NCBI GenBank assembly: GCA_933207985.1
Contig: OW240914.1
Span: 290,852,438 to 290,916,437, forward strand
Direction of reading: 5' to 3'
Source: Pelobates cultripes
Taxonomy: Eukaryota > Chordata > Amphibia > Anura > Pelobatidae
DNA length: 64,000 nt
Shown here in pieces: positions 34,780 through 45,865 of the stretch (the first letter of the stretch is position 1; each line of letters opens with the position of its first letter). The position numbers were made by a program, and so were the translations under genes. The notes beneath the pieces are model-generated. The model worked only from the letters and a program-made list of their open reading frames with translations. It was not told the origin of the DNA and searched no databases.

Positions 34780-35673
34780 CACACATAACAATAACATTTA
34801 TACAGCACTCTCACACCCATCACACACAGCACTCTCTCCCACATCACACACAGCACTCTCTCCCACAGCACTCTCACACCCATCACACACAGCACTCTCT
34901 CCCACATCACACACAGCACTCTCTGCCACAGCACTCTCACACCCATCACACACAGCACTCTCTCACACAGCACTCACACACAGCACTCTCACCCATCACA
35001 CACAGCACTCTCACACCCATCACACACAGCACTCTCACACAGCACTCTCACACACAGCACTCTCACACAGCACTCTCACACACAGCACTCTCACCCATCA
35101 CACACAGCACTCTCACACACATTACACACAGCACTCTCTCACACATCACTCTCACACCCATCACTCACACCCAGCACTCTCTTACCCATCACACACAGCA
35201 CTCTCACACAGCACTCTCACACCCATCACTCACACCCAGCACTCTCTTACCCATCACACACAGCACTCTCACACCCAGCACTCCCACACCATCACACACA
35301 GCGCACTCTCACAGAGCACTCACACACACACAGCACTCTCACACCCATCACACACAGCACTTTCACACACACACAGCACTCTCTCACAGCACTCTCACAC
35401 AGCACTCTCTCACAGCACTCTCACAGAGCACTCTCTCACACCCATCTCACACAGCACTCTCACACCCATCACTCACACACGGCACTCTCACACCCATCAC
35501 TCACACACGGCACTCTCACACACATCACACACACACCGCACCCTCACACACACACATACACCGCACCCTCACACACACACATACACCGCACCCTCACACA
35601 CACACATACTGCACCCCTCACATACACACAGAACCCCCCCAACACACTGCACCACACACATACACAATACTTC

Positions 35674-35728
<55 letters not shown>
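34780..35728. repeat. ACAGCACTCTCACACCCATC minisatellite and AT/AC run
   Basis: Roughly 15-26 bp units with variable deletions. It passes into CACATACACCGCACCCTCA units near 35540 and then into (AT)n(AC)n. The 337-codon frame across it is an artefact of the array. Confidence 0.85.
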
Positions 35729-35729
<1 letters not shown>

Positions 35730-35735
35730 ACACTC

Positions 35736-36144
35736 TTAAAGGACCACTCTAGCCACCCAGACCACTTCAGCTTAATGAAGTGGTCTTGGTGCCAGGTCCT
35801 TCTAGGGTTAACCCATTGTTTTATAAACATAGCAGTTTCAGAGAAACTGCTATGTTTATCAATGGGTTAAGCCTTCCCCCAAAGCCTCTAGCAGCTGTCT
35901 CATTGACAGCCGCTAGAGGCGCTTGCGTGCTTTTCACTGTGAAAATCACAGTGAGAGCACGCAAGCGTCCATAGGAAAGCATTATAAATGCTTTCCTATG
36001 CGACCGGCTGAATGCGCGCGCAGCTCTTGCCGCGCGTGCGCATTCAGCCGACGGGGCGGATCGGAGGAGGAGAGCTCCCCGCCCGGCGCTGGAAAAAGGT
36101 AAGTTTTAACCCCTTTCCAGAGCCGGGCGGGAGGGGGTCCCTGA
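35736..36144. mobile_element. Incomplete AGGACCACT MITE nested in the hAT
   Basis: Starts with TTAAAGGACCACTCTAG and shares the hairpins of the copy at 26313 (AGCAGTTTCAGAGAAACTGCT, CACTGTGAAAATCACAGTG, GCATTATAAATGC). The right terminal repeat is missing. Confidence 0.65.
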
Positions 36145-38231
36145 GCCACATATGCATCACATTACACCACAAACACAACACGACTAAAACCGACCTTATT
36201 ACACAATACCACACCACGACCAGCTCACTCTACACACACGCAATACCACAAGCAGGCTCCAAACACATGCACAATACTCTTTCCTGGCCTTTTGTCTCCT
36301 GGTATCCATTTATAGAGACACCAGAGACAAGTTGCAAGGAAACACAGTGCAAGCATGTTATTAAATTTGCTTGCACTGTGCAGAACAAATACAGGACTTT
36401 TTTCTCATGCTAGAGCTCTTCAGCAGAGCTCTGCGCATGGTCTGCCCTGGAAGAGCATTGAACCAACATGCTCACTTTGAGAGGAGGCGTGTTTGTCATT
36501 GGTGATGACAAAACACACCTCCTCTGCCCCGCCCCCTTTTTAGTGGGCCGCTGTGTTAAAAAAATGCCCGGGCCGAATTTTTCTCCCAGTCCGGCCCTGC
36601 CGGCCAGAATACATATTATTCATGTTGTGCAATCTAGACGGAGCCAAGTACCAGCGATATAACATTTTATAATGATTTTCAAAATGGTAGGTGCATTTCC
36701 AGATGGCATAAGTTTGATCACCTCAGCTATCTCTTCTGCTGATATTTCACATTCTAAGCTTTCTAAATGTCCTGGAGACAGCCGAGACAATGTCACTCTG
36801 TCTAAGAATTTATCAATTATTGTTGCAGAAGGCTGGGGAAAGTCCGAATTACATTCTAAATTATAAAGTTTACTATAATACTCTGCAAACATATCACTAA
36901 TTTTAATTGGATCAAACACTTTTCGCCCCTGATCATCAAGTAAATATGCTATTTTTGATTGGGCATTCACATGCCGGAGTTTGGATGCCAAAAGAGTTGA
37001 GGCCCTGTTGCCTTTTAAGTAAAATGTTTTCCTGAGACATCTCACCATGAGAGATGTACGATCTAAATTAATTTTGTTAATTTTAGCCTTAATTTCTCCT
37101 ATCATTGCTGATCGGGAGGACGATGGACCAAATTTATTAACCTGGTTCAAATTTACAATTATTTTTCCAATGTTCTTAAATTATTGCTATTAATTCTCTT
37201 CAGGTGAGACGCTCTAGAAATAAAATGACCTCTTAACACAGCCTTATGCGCATTCCAAGTCACCTTGCCAGGAACCTCGGTTGAGGCATTTTCCGAAAAA
37301 TAATCACTCAAAGCTTTCTCCGTCAATGCCCTGTTCACAACATCATTTAACAAATAATCGCCTAATTTTTAGGTTCTGTTTGGGGCTGATAAAACAATTT
37401 CGTCAATATGCATTATGATTGGAGCATGGTCGGACCAGTTGATGTCTAAGATATCAGATTTCAAAATGTGCGGGATTAAAGCACCCTGGACCATAAACCG
37501 GTCCATCCTGGAATACATATTTTTAGAGACAGAATAATACGTAAAATCTCTTTCATTCTCATGCATCAGTCTCCAGGAATCGTATAAGCCACATTCAATC
37601 ATGTATCTGGAGCATTTGTACGCTAATCTGTCACTGTCCCCTCTATGCTGTTGATCACGTTCTTCCCTAGCGTTATCCAATTCTCCATCCATAACATAAT
37701 TCGTGTCACCACACATTACCAAGCTGCCTCTCACATTCTCATTCACTAAGTCCATCAATTTCCTAAAAAACTGCAACTGACCGGTGTTGGGAAAATACAT
37801 GTTCACAATAATATATTCAATAGTAATGAGTGATCCTATCCATATTAAATACCTCCCGTCATCATCTGTTATTACTTTGTTTGTCAAACATGCTACATTC
37901 CTGTGAAAGAAAGTCGATGTACCTCTAGACTAGATTTATAAGTGCAATGGTATTGGACTGGGAAAAGCTTTGACATAATCTTATGGTCTTTATCATCTTT
38001 AAAACGCGTTTCCTGTACACAGATGACATCTGATTTGTTGGATTTTGCTTCTTTGAATAATAATCGTCTCTTGTGGGCGGTGTTCAGGCCTCTCACATTA
38101 AATGACATATATTTTAAAACCATGGTTTATGGAACAGCAATACCTGGTAGAGGGTAAAAAAACATTCAACTTTGTGAGAGTCCAAGCAACCGCCTTCCAA
38201 GAGAGACGAATTTCGCTATCTATGTGTGCAG

Positions 38232-38482
38232 CCGCGGGCCCCCGTCTCCCTGTTACCACAGAGGGGTCACAGCACACTGCTTTTACTCTTCTCTTCTCCT
38301 CTCTTCCAATAACTCTCGCAAGACCCGCGGCCTTCTGAGCGTTGCCACGGGTTACCATGGCAACGCTCCGCGCGGAACGCAGGCCGCGGGTCTCGCGAGA
38401 GTTATTAGAAGAGAGGAGAAGAGAAGAGTAGAGGCAGTGTGCTGGGCCCCCTCTGCAGTAACAGGGAGCCGGGGGCCCCCCA
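38232..38482. repeat. Long foldback palindrome
   Basis: The left arm (38232-38334) and the right arm (38374-38482) are inverted copies of about 105 bp at roughly 85-90% by eye. Shared blocks include CTCCCTGTTAC, CAGCACACTGC, CTTCTCTTCTCCTCTCTTC and AATAACTCTCGC. The short spacer has its own CGTTGCCA/TGGCAACG palindrome. It lies just upstream of the L1 ORF2 start, probably as part of a separate MITE with the array that follows. Confidence 0.7.
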
Positions 38483-38637
38483 TGCCACCGGACCACCAGG
38501 CAATGGAATCTCCCCCCACCCTGGACACAGGTAAGAAGCAGGGAGGGGGGAGAAACATTTAATTAATTTAATATAAAATTACTGTGAAAATGCCCCTTCC
38601 TCCCCCCTCCCCAACCCCTACCCCCAGACTGCACATT

Positions 38638-39425
38638 TACACACACACACACACGGCATACACTGATACAACACACACTCTGCATTCACTACACTAACAC
38701 ACACACTGCACACACTAATACAACACACACACTGCATTCACTACACTAACACACACACTGCATACACTAATACAACACACACTCTGCATACACTAGTACA
38801 ACACACACTCTGCATACACTAGTACAACACACACTACATACACTAATACAACACACACACTGCACACACTAATACAACACACACTCTGCATACACTAAAA
38901 CAACACAAACACTGCATACACTAATACAATACACACTAATACAACACACACACTGCATACACTAATACAACACACACTGCATACACTAATAAAACAAACA
39001 CACTGCATTCACTAATACAACACACTCTGCATACACTACCCTGACACACACTCTGCATACACTAGTACAACACACACTCTGCATTCACTACACTAACACA
39101 CACTCTGCATTCACTAGACTAACACTCTCTGCATTCACTACACACTAACACACTCTCTGCATTCACTATACACTGACACACACTCTGCATTTACTATACA
39201 TTAACACACACTCTGCATTCACTACACACTAACACACTCACTGCATCCACTACACTGACACACACTCTGCAATCGCTAGACATTAACACACTCTGCATTC
39301 ACTACACACTAACACACACTCTGCATTCATTACACACTAACACACACTCTGCATTCACTATACTGACACACACTCTGCATTTACTATACTGACACACACT
39401 CTGCATTCACTACACTAACATACCA
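38638..39425. repeat. CACACTGCATACACTAATACAA minisatellite
   Basis: About 30 imperfect units of 20-27 bp, drifting to CACTCTGCATTCACTACACTAA in the second half. Non-coding. Confidence 0.9.
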
Positions 39426-39702
39426 AATTATTTTTGCTAGCCTAACATGCATGGGAGAGGGTTTTGGGTTTCTGAAAGTGTAGCAGTTACTTGCGTATGC
39501 GCTGTCCAATCAATATATACAATGCAGGTCAAGGTTTGTCTATCATGCATGCAAGATGATAGCTCTATATATGCATGCAATGTCTGGTTCATATATGTAC
39601 ACAACTATGTTTTTTTGTTTTATTTTTATCAGGGCTAAAAAATACAACCTTAATGATGTTTCTAGAAATAGTTTTATACTCTGATCAATGAAAAGTACTT
39701 AC

Positions 39703-39895
39703 CTGTATGATAAGTTTTGTAAAGGGCTCAGTGATAACCGTAAGCAGGGCTGGAGCATCTTTACAACTTTGGATCTAGAAGCTGGCCACAACTAATTTGG
39801 TAACATGGTGTAAGTAGCCTGTGGCTATCTCCAAAGGCAATAAAACAAGCACAGAAAGCCAGTTAAAGCCATGAACAGTGGCACCTGCAAAAGCC
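39703..39895 (-). pseudogene. SLC34A1: SLC34A1-like exon 7, with nonsense codon
   Basis: 193 nt, phase 2 in and 0 out. It reads [20 protein letters not shown], then [19 protein letters not shown], then TAG at 39775-39777, then IQSCKDAPALLTVITEPF and TKLIIQ. The family motif HDCFNW has lost one codon (HGFNW). CAG to TAG by a single C-to-T change would explain the stop (inference). Splice sites are intact (acceptor TTGAATTTCAG, donor GTAAGT). It is the most 5' exon that I can find in the window. Confidence 0.9.
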
Positions 39896-40424
39896 CTGAA
39901 ATTCAAAAGCAACACTGTATAATTAACAAGATGCAATTGTAAAGGCTATCAAAAGTAAAAGGAGATCCTAAGCACATCTTGGATGACTGGATTGTGTTTG
40001 GAGAGAGTATGTATATACTGTATATATATATAGTGTAGATTGGATTAGCCGTATTAGTCCAACAGACATTTTGGCATTATACATATATATGAATTTGTGG
40101 GAGGAGTTATGGCCCCTACTTAAACTCCTAGCCCCTACTCACCTCTGCCGTTCAAGCTGATTGACTCCTTAGCAACCAGCACTTCCGGTCCGATTTCCCA
40201 TCAAACAGCTCCAGTTTTCCAGCAGGAGTCCTGTCGCCAGCAGTATCCTCTGCCTACGACCTCGGGTCCTGCCACCTGGCTTCTCCCCAGTCACGGTACC
40301 TGGCTTCCGGTCACGAGACCGGTACGTCCACGTAAGCATTTCCCATGTACGGGCCCAAAAACTTAGGGGTAGGCTCCCTTTTATTAATAAAGTACCTATT
40401 CATGCATATTTCCTTGTTCGTGCA

Positions 40425-40830
40425 CTTCTGCGGTTTGTGTGGCTAAACAGTCGACCGCTCAGTCATTCGTGCAGTTAAACAACAGACCGCAGACACTATG
40501 TATGCATACAGTTCTTATGATTCATGTATTTTTTAGTCGAACGCCAGCCTGTCTCACTGTTTAAAACCCCTCTCTCGTGCACTAAGTTAACCTATTATAC
40601 CGTTCGTTCATACGAACGAACTGATCACTGTATCTAACATACTTATGTTCGTTCATTTCTTTTGTGGGGTCAAACAGCCGACCGCAGTCACTATGTATTC
40701 ATGCAGTTCTTACATGTCATGTAAGTTAGCCAAACGCCAGCCTGTTTCCCTGCTTATAAACCCCTTATCTTGTATTACATTGTTCCTGTTATACCATTCG
40801 TTCATACGAACGAACAGAGCACTGCATATT
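40425..40830. repeat. Two tandem units of about 194 bp with GTTCGTTC palindromes
   Basis: The blocks CGACCGC, ACACTATGTAT, ACGCCAGCCTGT and TTCGTTCATACGAACGAAC occur twice in the same order (for example 40599 and 40793). They lie in the proposed 5' region of the second DIRS-order element, as untranslated tandem repeats often do. Confidence 0.7.
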
Positions 40831-41296
40831 ATAATCATTCACTTTTTTTTGTCTGTTATAAATTCATACAGGTTTTGGGGTCCTCATTTTTCATTTTACT
40901 TGTTAAGTTAAAAATTGTGGTACGCACGTTAAGATTAATCTACTCTTCCTTTTCTTTTTGACTGCATGATTAGCCTTTCATTTACCAGCCAACCTGGTAT
41001 CCTGTATTTCAATACCAGGTATTGTTAATCTCACTACGATTACGATTTCTCCCCAAGGCCTCACTCAGCCTTCCTCCACTACATTCCAATAATAATGGTA
41101 ATAAGGGGCTTGTCTCTATGTATGGACCAAAGTTCAGGTCCCTCATCTTACACGGGTTCTTACGTTACAGTATCATTGATACACACCTCTCCATATGTTT
41201 AACATTTTAACATACATCATGTATACCAGTGGCACGCTTTGGGCCCACCATCTTACCCCTAGGATACCTTGGCCGGATCAGCTATTCTTCCAAGAC

Positions 41297-43236
41297 AAAT
41301 TTGTATAGAAACATAGAAACATAGAATGTGACGGCAGATAAGAACCATTTGGCCCATCTAGTCTGCCCAATTTTCTAAATACTTTCATTAGTCCCTAGCC
41401 TTATCTTATAGTTAGGATAGCCTTATGCCTATCCCACGCATGCTTAAACTCCTTTACTGTGTTAATCTCTACCACTTCAGCTGGAAGGCTATTCCATGCA
41501 TCCACTACCCTCTCAATAAAGTAATACTTCCTGATATTATTTTTAAACCTTTGTCCCTCTAATTTAAGACTATGTCCTCTTGTTGTGGTAGTTTTTCTTC
41601 TTTTAAATATAGTCTCCTCCTTTACTGTGTTGATTCCCTTTATATATTTAAATGTTTCTATCATATCCCCACTGTCTCGTCTTTCCTCCAAGCTATACAT
41701 GTTAAGATTCCTTTAACCAGTGGCGTACACATGATCCATGGGGCCCCGGTGCGAAAATTGATCCGTGGGCCCCCCCCCCTCGCGCGGGCCGGGCCGCAAC
41801 ACATGGCGGTGGGCACCTGGTCGCAGGGGTTACAGGGCTGCGACCCCTGCGACCGCGGTATGTACGCCAGTGCATGCAGATGCACACACACTTAAAGGAC
41901 CACTACAGACACCCAGATCACATCAGCTCAATGAAGTTGTCTGGGTGTCAGGTCCCTCTAGTTTTAACCCTGCAGCTGAAAACATAGCAGTTTCAGAGAA
42001 ACTGCTATGTTTCACTGAGGGTTAATCCAGCCTCTAGTGGCTGTCTAACTGACAGCCGCTAGAGGAGCACACTGAATATCCATAGGAAAGCATTGAGTAA
42101 TGCTTTCCTATGGGCGGTTTGAATGCGTGCGCGGTCGAGGCTGAGGGATCACCAGCGCCAAGGGAGTCCGGCGCTGGAGAAAGGTAAGTGCTGAAGACAC
42201 ACACACTCTCACTTAGAGACGCATACACACTAGCTAACAGACACACACATTTACTGACAGAGACACACTCAGCGACAGACATACATACACACTCACTTAC
42301 AAAACATACACTGTCATTGACAAACACAAACTCACTAACAGACATCAAACAGACTCACTAACACACACACACACACACACTCAGTAAGACACACGCACAG
42401 TAACACTCACTCTAACACTCACACACACTCTAACACTAACACTCTAACACTCACACACACTCTAACACTCACACACGTTTAAAAAAAAATAAAAAATTAA
42501 TCCCCCCAGCCTCCTTACCTTTCGGAGTGCTGGGGGGATTCCCTGGGGTCCAGTGGTGCTGCTGGGCTGGCTGGTGGGCTGTCTGGCCGGCGCGCGAGGG
42601 AGCACTCTGCTCTGAGTGCTTCCTCTTCAGCTCCCTCGCGCGCTGCGTAGGGATGCCGGCGCCGGAAGATGACGTCATCTTCCGGCTCCGGTATCAGTGT
42701 GGTGCGCGAGGGAGCTAAAGAGGAAGCACTGAGTGCTCCCTCGCGCGCCCGCCTGCCTGACCGGCCACCCGCCTTCCGGGTGTCAGCAGGGCCAGCCTCG
42801 GGGGGAAGAGGCTGGCCCAGTGGGTACACACCGGGTCGCAGGAGTGGCCGGGCCCCCTGGTGGGCCGGGCCCGGTCACAGCCGCGACCCCTGCGACCCTG
42901 GTGTGTACGCCACTGCCTTTAACCTTTCCTGGTAAGTTTTATCCCGCAATCCATGAACCAACTTAGTAGCCCTTCTCTGAACCCTCTCTAAGGTATCAAT
43001 ATCCTTCTGAAGATACGGTCTCCAGTACTGTGTACAATACTCCAAGTGAGGTCTCACCAGTGTTCTGTACAATGGCATGAGCAATTCCCTCTTTCTACTG
43101 CTAATACCTCTCCCTATACAACCAAGCATTCTGCTAGCATTTCCTGCTGCTCTATTACATTGTCTGCCTACCTTTAAGTCATCAGAAATAATCACCCCTA
43201 AATCCCTTTCCTCATATGTTGAGGTTAGGACTCTAT
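41297..43236 (-). pseudogene. 5'-truncated CR1/L2/Rex-like LINE, split by a hAT
   Basis: The minus-strand frame at 43240 to about 42924 encodes YEERDLGVIISDDLKVGRQC and on through LVRPHLEYCTQYWRPY and LERVQRRATKLVHGL. It resumes after the hAT at 41700 to 41401 with MYSLEERRDSGDMIETFKYI and ends DAWNSLPAEVV and HAWD. This is the C-terminal part of the RT protein of a common vertebrate LINE group. The tail ends in GTTTCTATG repeats. A 7-bp target copy CCAAGAC stands at 41290-41296 and 43237-43243. Confidence 0.8.
41718..42915 (+). mobile_element. hAT-type MITE, copy 1 (CAGTGGCGTAC family)
   Basis: 1198 bp. The left end CAGTGGCGTACACATG and the right end TGTGTACGCCACTG form the terminal repeats. 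A perfect 8-bp duplication CCTTTAAC lies at 41710-41717 and 42916-42923. It contains half of an AGGACCACT MITE (from 41892), a CACTAACA-type array (42195-42478) and a GC-rich mirror-like region around 42580-42760. Confidence 0.9.
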
Positions 43237-43249
43237 CCAAGACCTACTG

Positions 43250-44413
43250 TATCATGTACTTTGTGATAAGAGTAATACTCAAGGTTACAATCCACATGTG
43301 TTTGGTACACAATTTAGGAGACAAGCCCCAGCAGGTTTAGAGAACTGGCATACAGGTATAGACGCTGACCTTAGCTAACCTAAGTAGATTTACCAGTCCC
43401 ACAACGCCTACTCCCCATCTCAACACGGAGGTTCAGCCCCACGGCCCAAATCATAGTTAGCCGCCTCGCTCGCCCTTCTTTAGGGCTACAGTTAGGGACT
43501 CCCAAGCCACGGCCACACGTATTTGAATCTCTTATGGTCATTGAGAGGCCAACATCCCGCCACCACGTCAGTGGCCACGACTTTCCTCTGCCCAAACCAT
43601 AGGTAGAGCCTCTCACCGCTGCTTGGCATTAGAAGGGCCTCACCTGTCACTTGACTATAGTTAAGGTCTTCGCCTCGGCACTAGTCAGCTGGCCAGTTCA
43701 CCGAAGGTCTCATTCTTCCTCCACACTCCCCTACCTAATTTAAATCATTATTCAAAGCCAGGCCCGGGTCGCCAGAAGAATCCCTTACCCCCTCTACCCC
43801 CATGTCCCTGAGATCTTGGACTATCCCAAAAATTGCAACTGAACTTGACTCAGCGGTATCTCCTTTTCAGCCACTGCTAGAAAGGCAGAGCTATACAGAC
43901 TATTGATGGCTTAGGCCAGCGAACCTAGACCTGGCACTAGCTCCCAAGGGCTGTCTAACGGCACCTCCGATTCCACGTAGGAAACCCTGTCAGCTATTCT
44001 GGCCAACCTCCAAACCATGGATAGTAGACTGCTTAAAGTGGAATCTGCCATAGCCACCCCATGTGACCTACCAGGCCATTCAGGTCCTCCTCTGGTAATC
44101 CCTATTTTGCCGACTTGCAGCCCCCTCCCTCCCCCCACCAACCACAACCACTACCCCATATGTCTCACCTGCTCACTCCGTCCCAGCATCCATAAAAAAG
44201 GATATACTGGATGGGAAGTACGTGAACCTAGTTTCCCTGCTCATAGCCTCACAAGATGTCCTTGAAAACCAAGCTTATAATTACGGGGGACATCTCAGTG
44301 GTACTTAAAACTAGAGATCAACGCCTGAACAAGAAGCTATCCATTCCACAGTTCGTGATAGCTTTTGGGATTTATAGAGACGTAATTCGCGGCAAGAGCT
44401 TGATCTCTACATG
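43250..44413 (+). pseudogene. gag-like remnant, part 1, of the second DIRS-order element
   Basis: Weakly coding at first. From about 44170 the text ASIKKDILDGKYVNLVSLL is clearly related to the gag block VKEKIVKGEYVDLLSLV of the intact element. It continues as LNKKLSIPQFVIAFGIYRDV up to the hAT insertion. Stops and shifts are frequent. Confidence 0.55.
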
Positions 44414-45857
44414 CAGTGGTGTACATACCAGGGTCGCAGGGGTCGCAGCTGCGACCGGGCCCGGCCCACCAGGGGGCCCGGCCGCCCCTGCGACCTGGTA
44501 TGTAGCCACAGGGCCAGCCTCTTCCCCTGGGGGGCCCAGGAGCCGACCCCCCCAGGGCCCCCTGAGGCTGGCCCTGCTGTCACCGGGCAAGCGGCCGGTC
44601 GGGTAGGCAGGCGGGCGCGCGAGGGAGCACTTGGTGCTTCCTCTTCAGCTCCCTCGCGCACCACAATGATACCGGAGCCGGAAGATGACGTCATCTTCCG
44701 GCGCTGGCATCCCTACGCGGCGCGCGAGGGAGCTGAAGAGGAAGCACCGAGTGCTCCCTCGCGCGCCCGCCTGCCTGCCCGACTGGCCACCCGCCCAGGA
44801 GCCCAGCAGCACCACTGGACCCCAGGGAATCCCCCCAGCACTCCGAAAGGTAAGGAGGCTGGGGGGATTAAATTTAAAAAAAATGTGTTTGTGTGTGTGT
44901 GTGTGTGTTAGTGTGTGTGTTTGTGTTAGTGTGTGTGTGTTTGTGTGTGTTAGTGTGTGTGTTTGTGTTAGTGTGTGTGTGTGTGTGTGTGTTAGTGTGT
45001 GTGTGTTAGTGTGTGTGTTTGTGTGTTAGTGTGTGTGTTTGTGTGTTAGTGTGTTAGTGTGTGTGTTTGTTTGTGTGTTAGTGTGTGTGTGTTTGTGTTC
45101 GTGTGTGTGTCAGTGAGTGTGTCTGTTATTGGGTGTGTGTCTGCTAGTGAGTGTGTTACTGTGTGTGTGTGTGTGTTACTGAGTGTGTTTGATGTCTGTT
45201 AGTGAGTGTGTGTTTGTCAGTGAAAGTGTATGTTTTGTAAGTGAGTGTGTATGTATGTCTGTCGCTGAGTGTGTCTCTGTCAGTAAATGTGTGTGTCTGT
45301 TAGCTAGTGTGTATGCGTCTGTTCGTGAGAGTGTGTGTGTGTGTCTTCAGCATTTACCTTTCTCCAGCGTCGGACTCCCTTGGCACTGGGGATCCCTCCG
45401 CCTCTCAGCTCCGAATGCACACGCGCGGCAAGAGGCGCGCGCGCGCGCATTTAAACCGCCCATAGGAAAGCATTACTCAATGCTTTCCTATGGACGTTCA
45501 GTGTCTTCTCACTGTGATTTTCACAGTGAGAATCGCGGAAGCTCCTCTAGCAGCTGTCAATGAGACAGCCACCAGAGGCTGGATTATCCCTCAGTGAAAC
45601 ATAGCCGTTTCTCTGAAACGGCTATGTTTTCAGCTGCAGGGTTAAAACTAGAGGGACCTGGCACCCAGACCACTTCATTGAGCTGATGTGATCTGGGTGT
45701 CTGTAGTGGTCCTTTAAGTGTGTGTGCATACCGCGGTCGCAGGGTCGCAGCCCTGCAACCCCTGCGACCAGGTGCCCACCGCCATGTGTTGCGGCCCCAA
45801 CCCGCGCCGAGTATCAATTTTCGCACCGGGGCCCCATCGGTCATGTGTACGCCATTG
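44414..45857 (-). mobile_element. hAT-type MITE, copy 2, inverted relative to copy 1
   Basis: 1444 bp with the same ends as copy 1 but in reverse orientation (right end TGTGTACGCCATTG). A perfect 8-bp duplication TCTACATG lies at 44406-44413 and 45858-45865. It shares the GC-rich arm, the half MITE (45350-45717, TTAA at 45714-45717) and a GTGTTAGTGTGTGTG array (44885-45345) that is longer than in copy 1. Confidence 0.9.
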
Positions 45858-45865
45858 TCTACATG

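Larger units (their letters stand above)
34277..36599. mobile_element. hAT-type MITE inserted in the L1
   Basis: 2323 bp with ends CAGGCCCGGACTGGCC and, read inwards from the right, CAGGGCCGGACTGGG. A perfect 8-bp duplication CCGGCCAG lies at 34269-34276 and 36600-36607. Inside it are a palindromic stretch (34510-34640), the CACACAGCACTCTCACACCC minisatellite (34790-35640), an (AT)n(AC)n run (35677-35728) and an incomplete AGGACCACT MITE (35740-36144). It carries no transposase. Confidence 0.88.
33681..38123 (-). pseudogene. L1/Tx1-like LINE ORF2, broken and interrupted
   Basis: Endonuclease and reverse-transcriptase protein of an L1. The minus-strand start at 38123 is MVLKYMSFNVRGLN, with IVVCVQETRF-type EN motifs; then GDTNYVMDGELD, RMDRFM and WSDHAPI (37369-37887). 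The frame is broken near 37890 and 37150. At the RT entrance (MPSGNAP, about 36690) the sequence jumps directly to ORF2 C-terminal text, so the RT core is deleted. The C-terminal CWRDCGSVGNMAHIWWFCP segment runs from 34270 to a stop at 33873, after the hAT insertion at 34277-36599. Confidence 0.82.
247..39895 (-). pseudogene. SLC34A1: SLC34A1-like Na/phosphate cotransporter, intron-containing pseudogene (3' part)
   Basis: Six exons in the correct order on the minus strand encode the second half of a type II sodium-phosphate cotransporter, a plasma-membrane protein that in intact relatives takes up phosphate at the apical face of epithelia. Each exon has GT-AG borders and the phases fit the family. 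By comparison with human SLC34A1 (recalled, not searched) they match exons 7, 8, 10, 11, 12 and 13. The exon 9 equivalent (glycosylated loop) and exons 1-6 were not found. Coding damage seen directly: in-frame stops at 39775-39777, 19261-19263 and 729-731; a net +1 shift near 20469-20485; a net -1 shift near 655-662; a missing codon near 39866-39870. Introns are retained, so this is not a processed copy. The A1 type is favoured over A2 and A3 by the WMHSLKP start of the tail and the TQL end. The alternative is a functional gene in an error-rich assembly. Confidence 0.8.

Noticed and set aside
34739..35752. A 337-codon frame rich in HTALSPTSHTALS
   Set aside because: Product of the CACACAGCACTCTC minisatellite inside a hAT MITE.
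38638..39425. CRISPR-like spaced repeats
   Set aside because: The units are degenerate, directly tandem and without unique spacers, in a eukaryotic context. It is a minisatellite.
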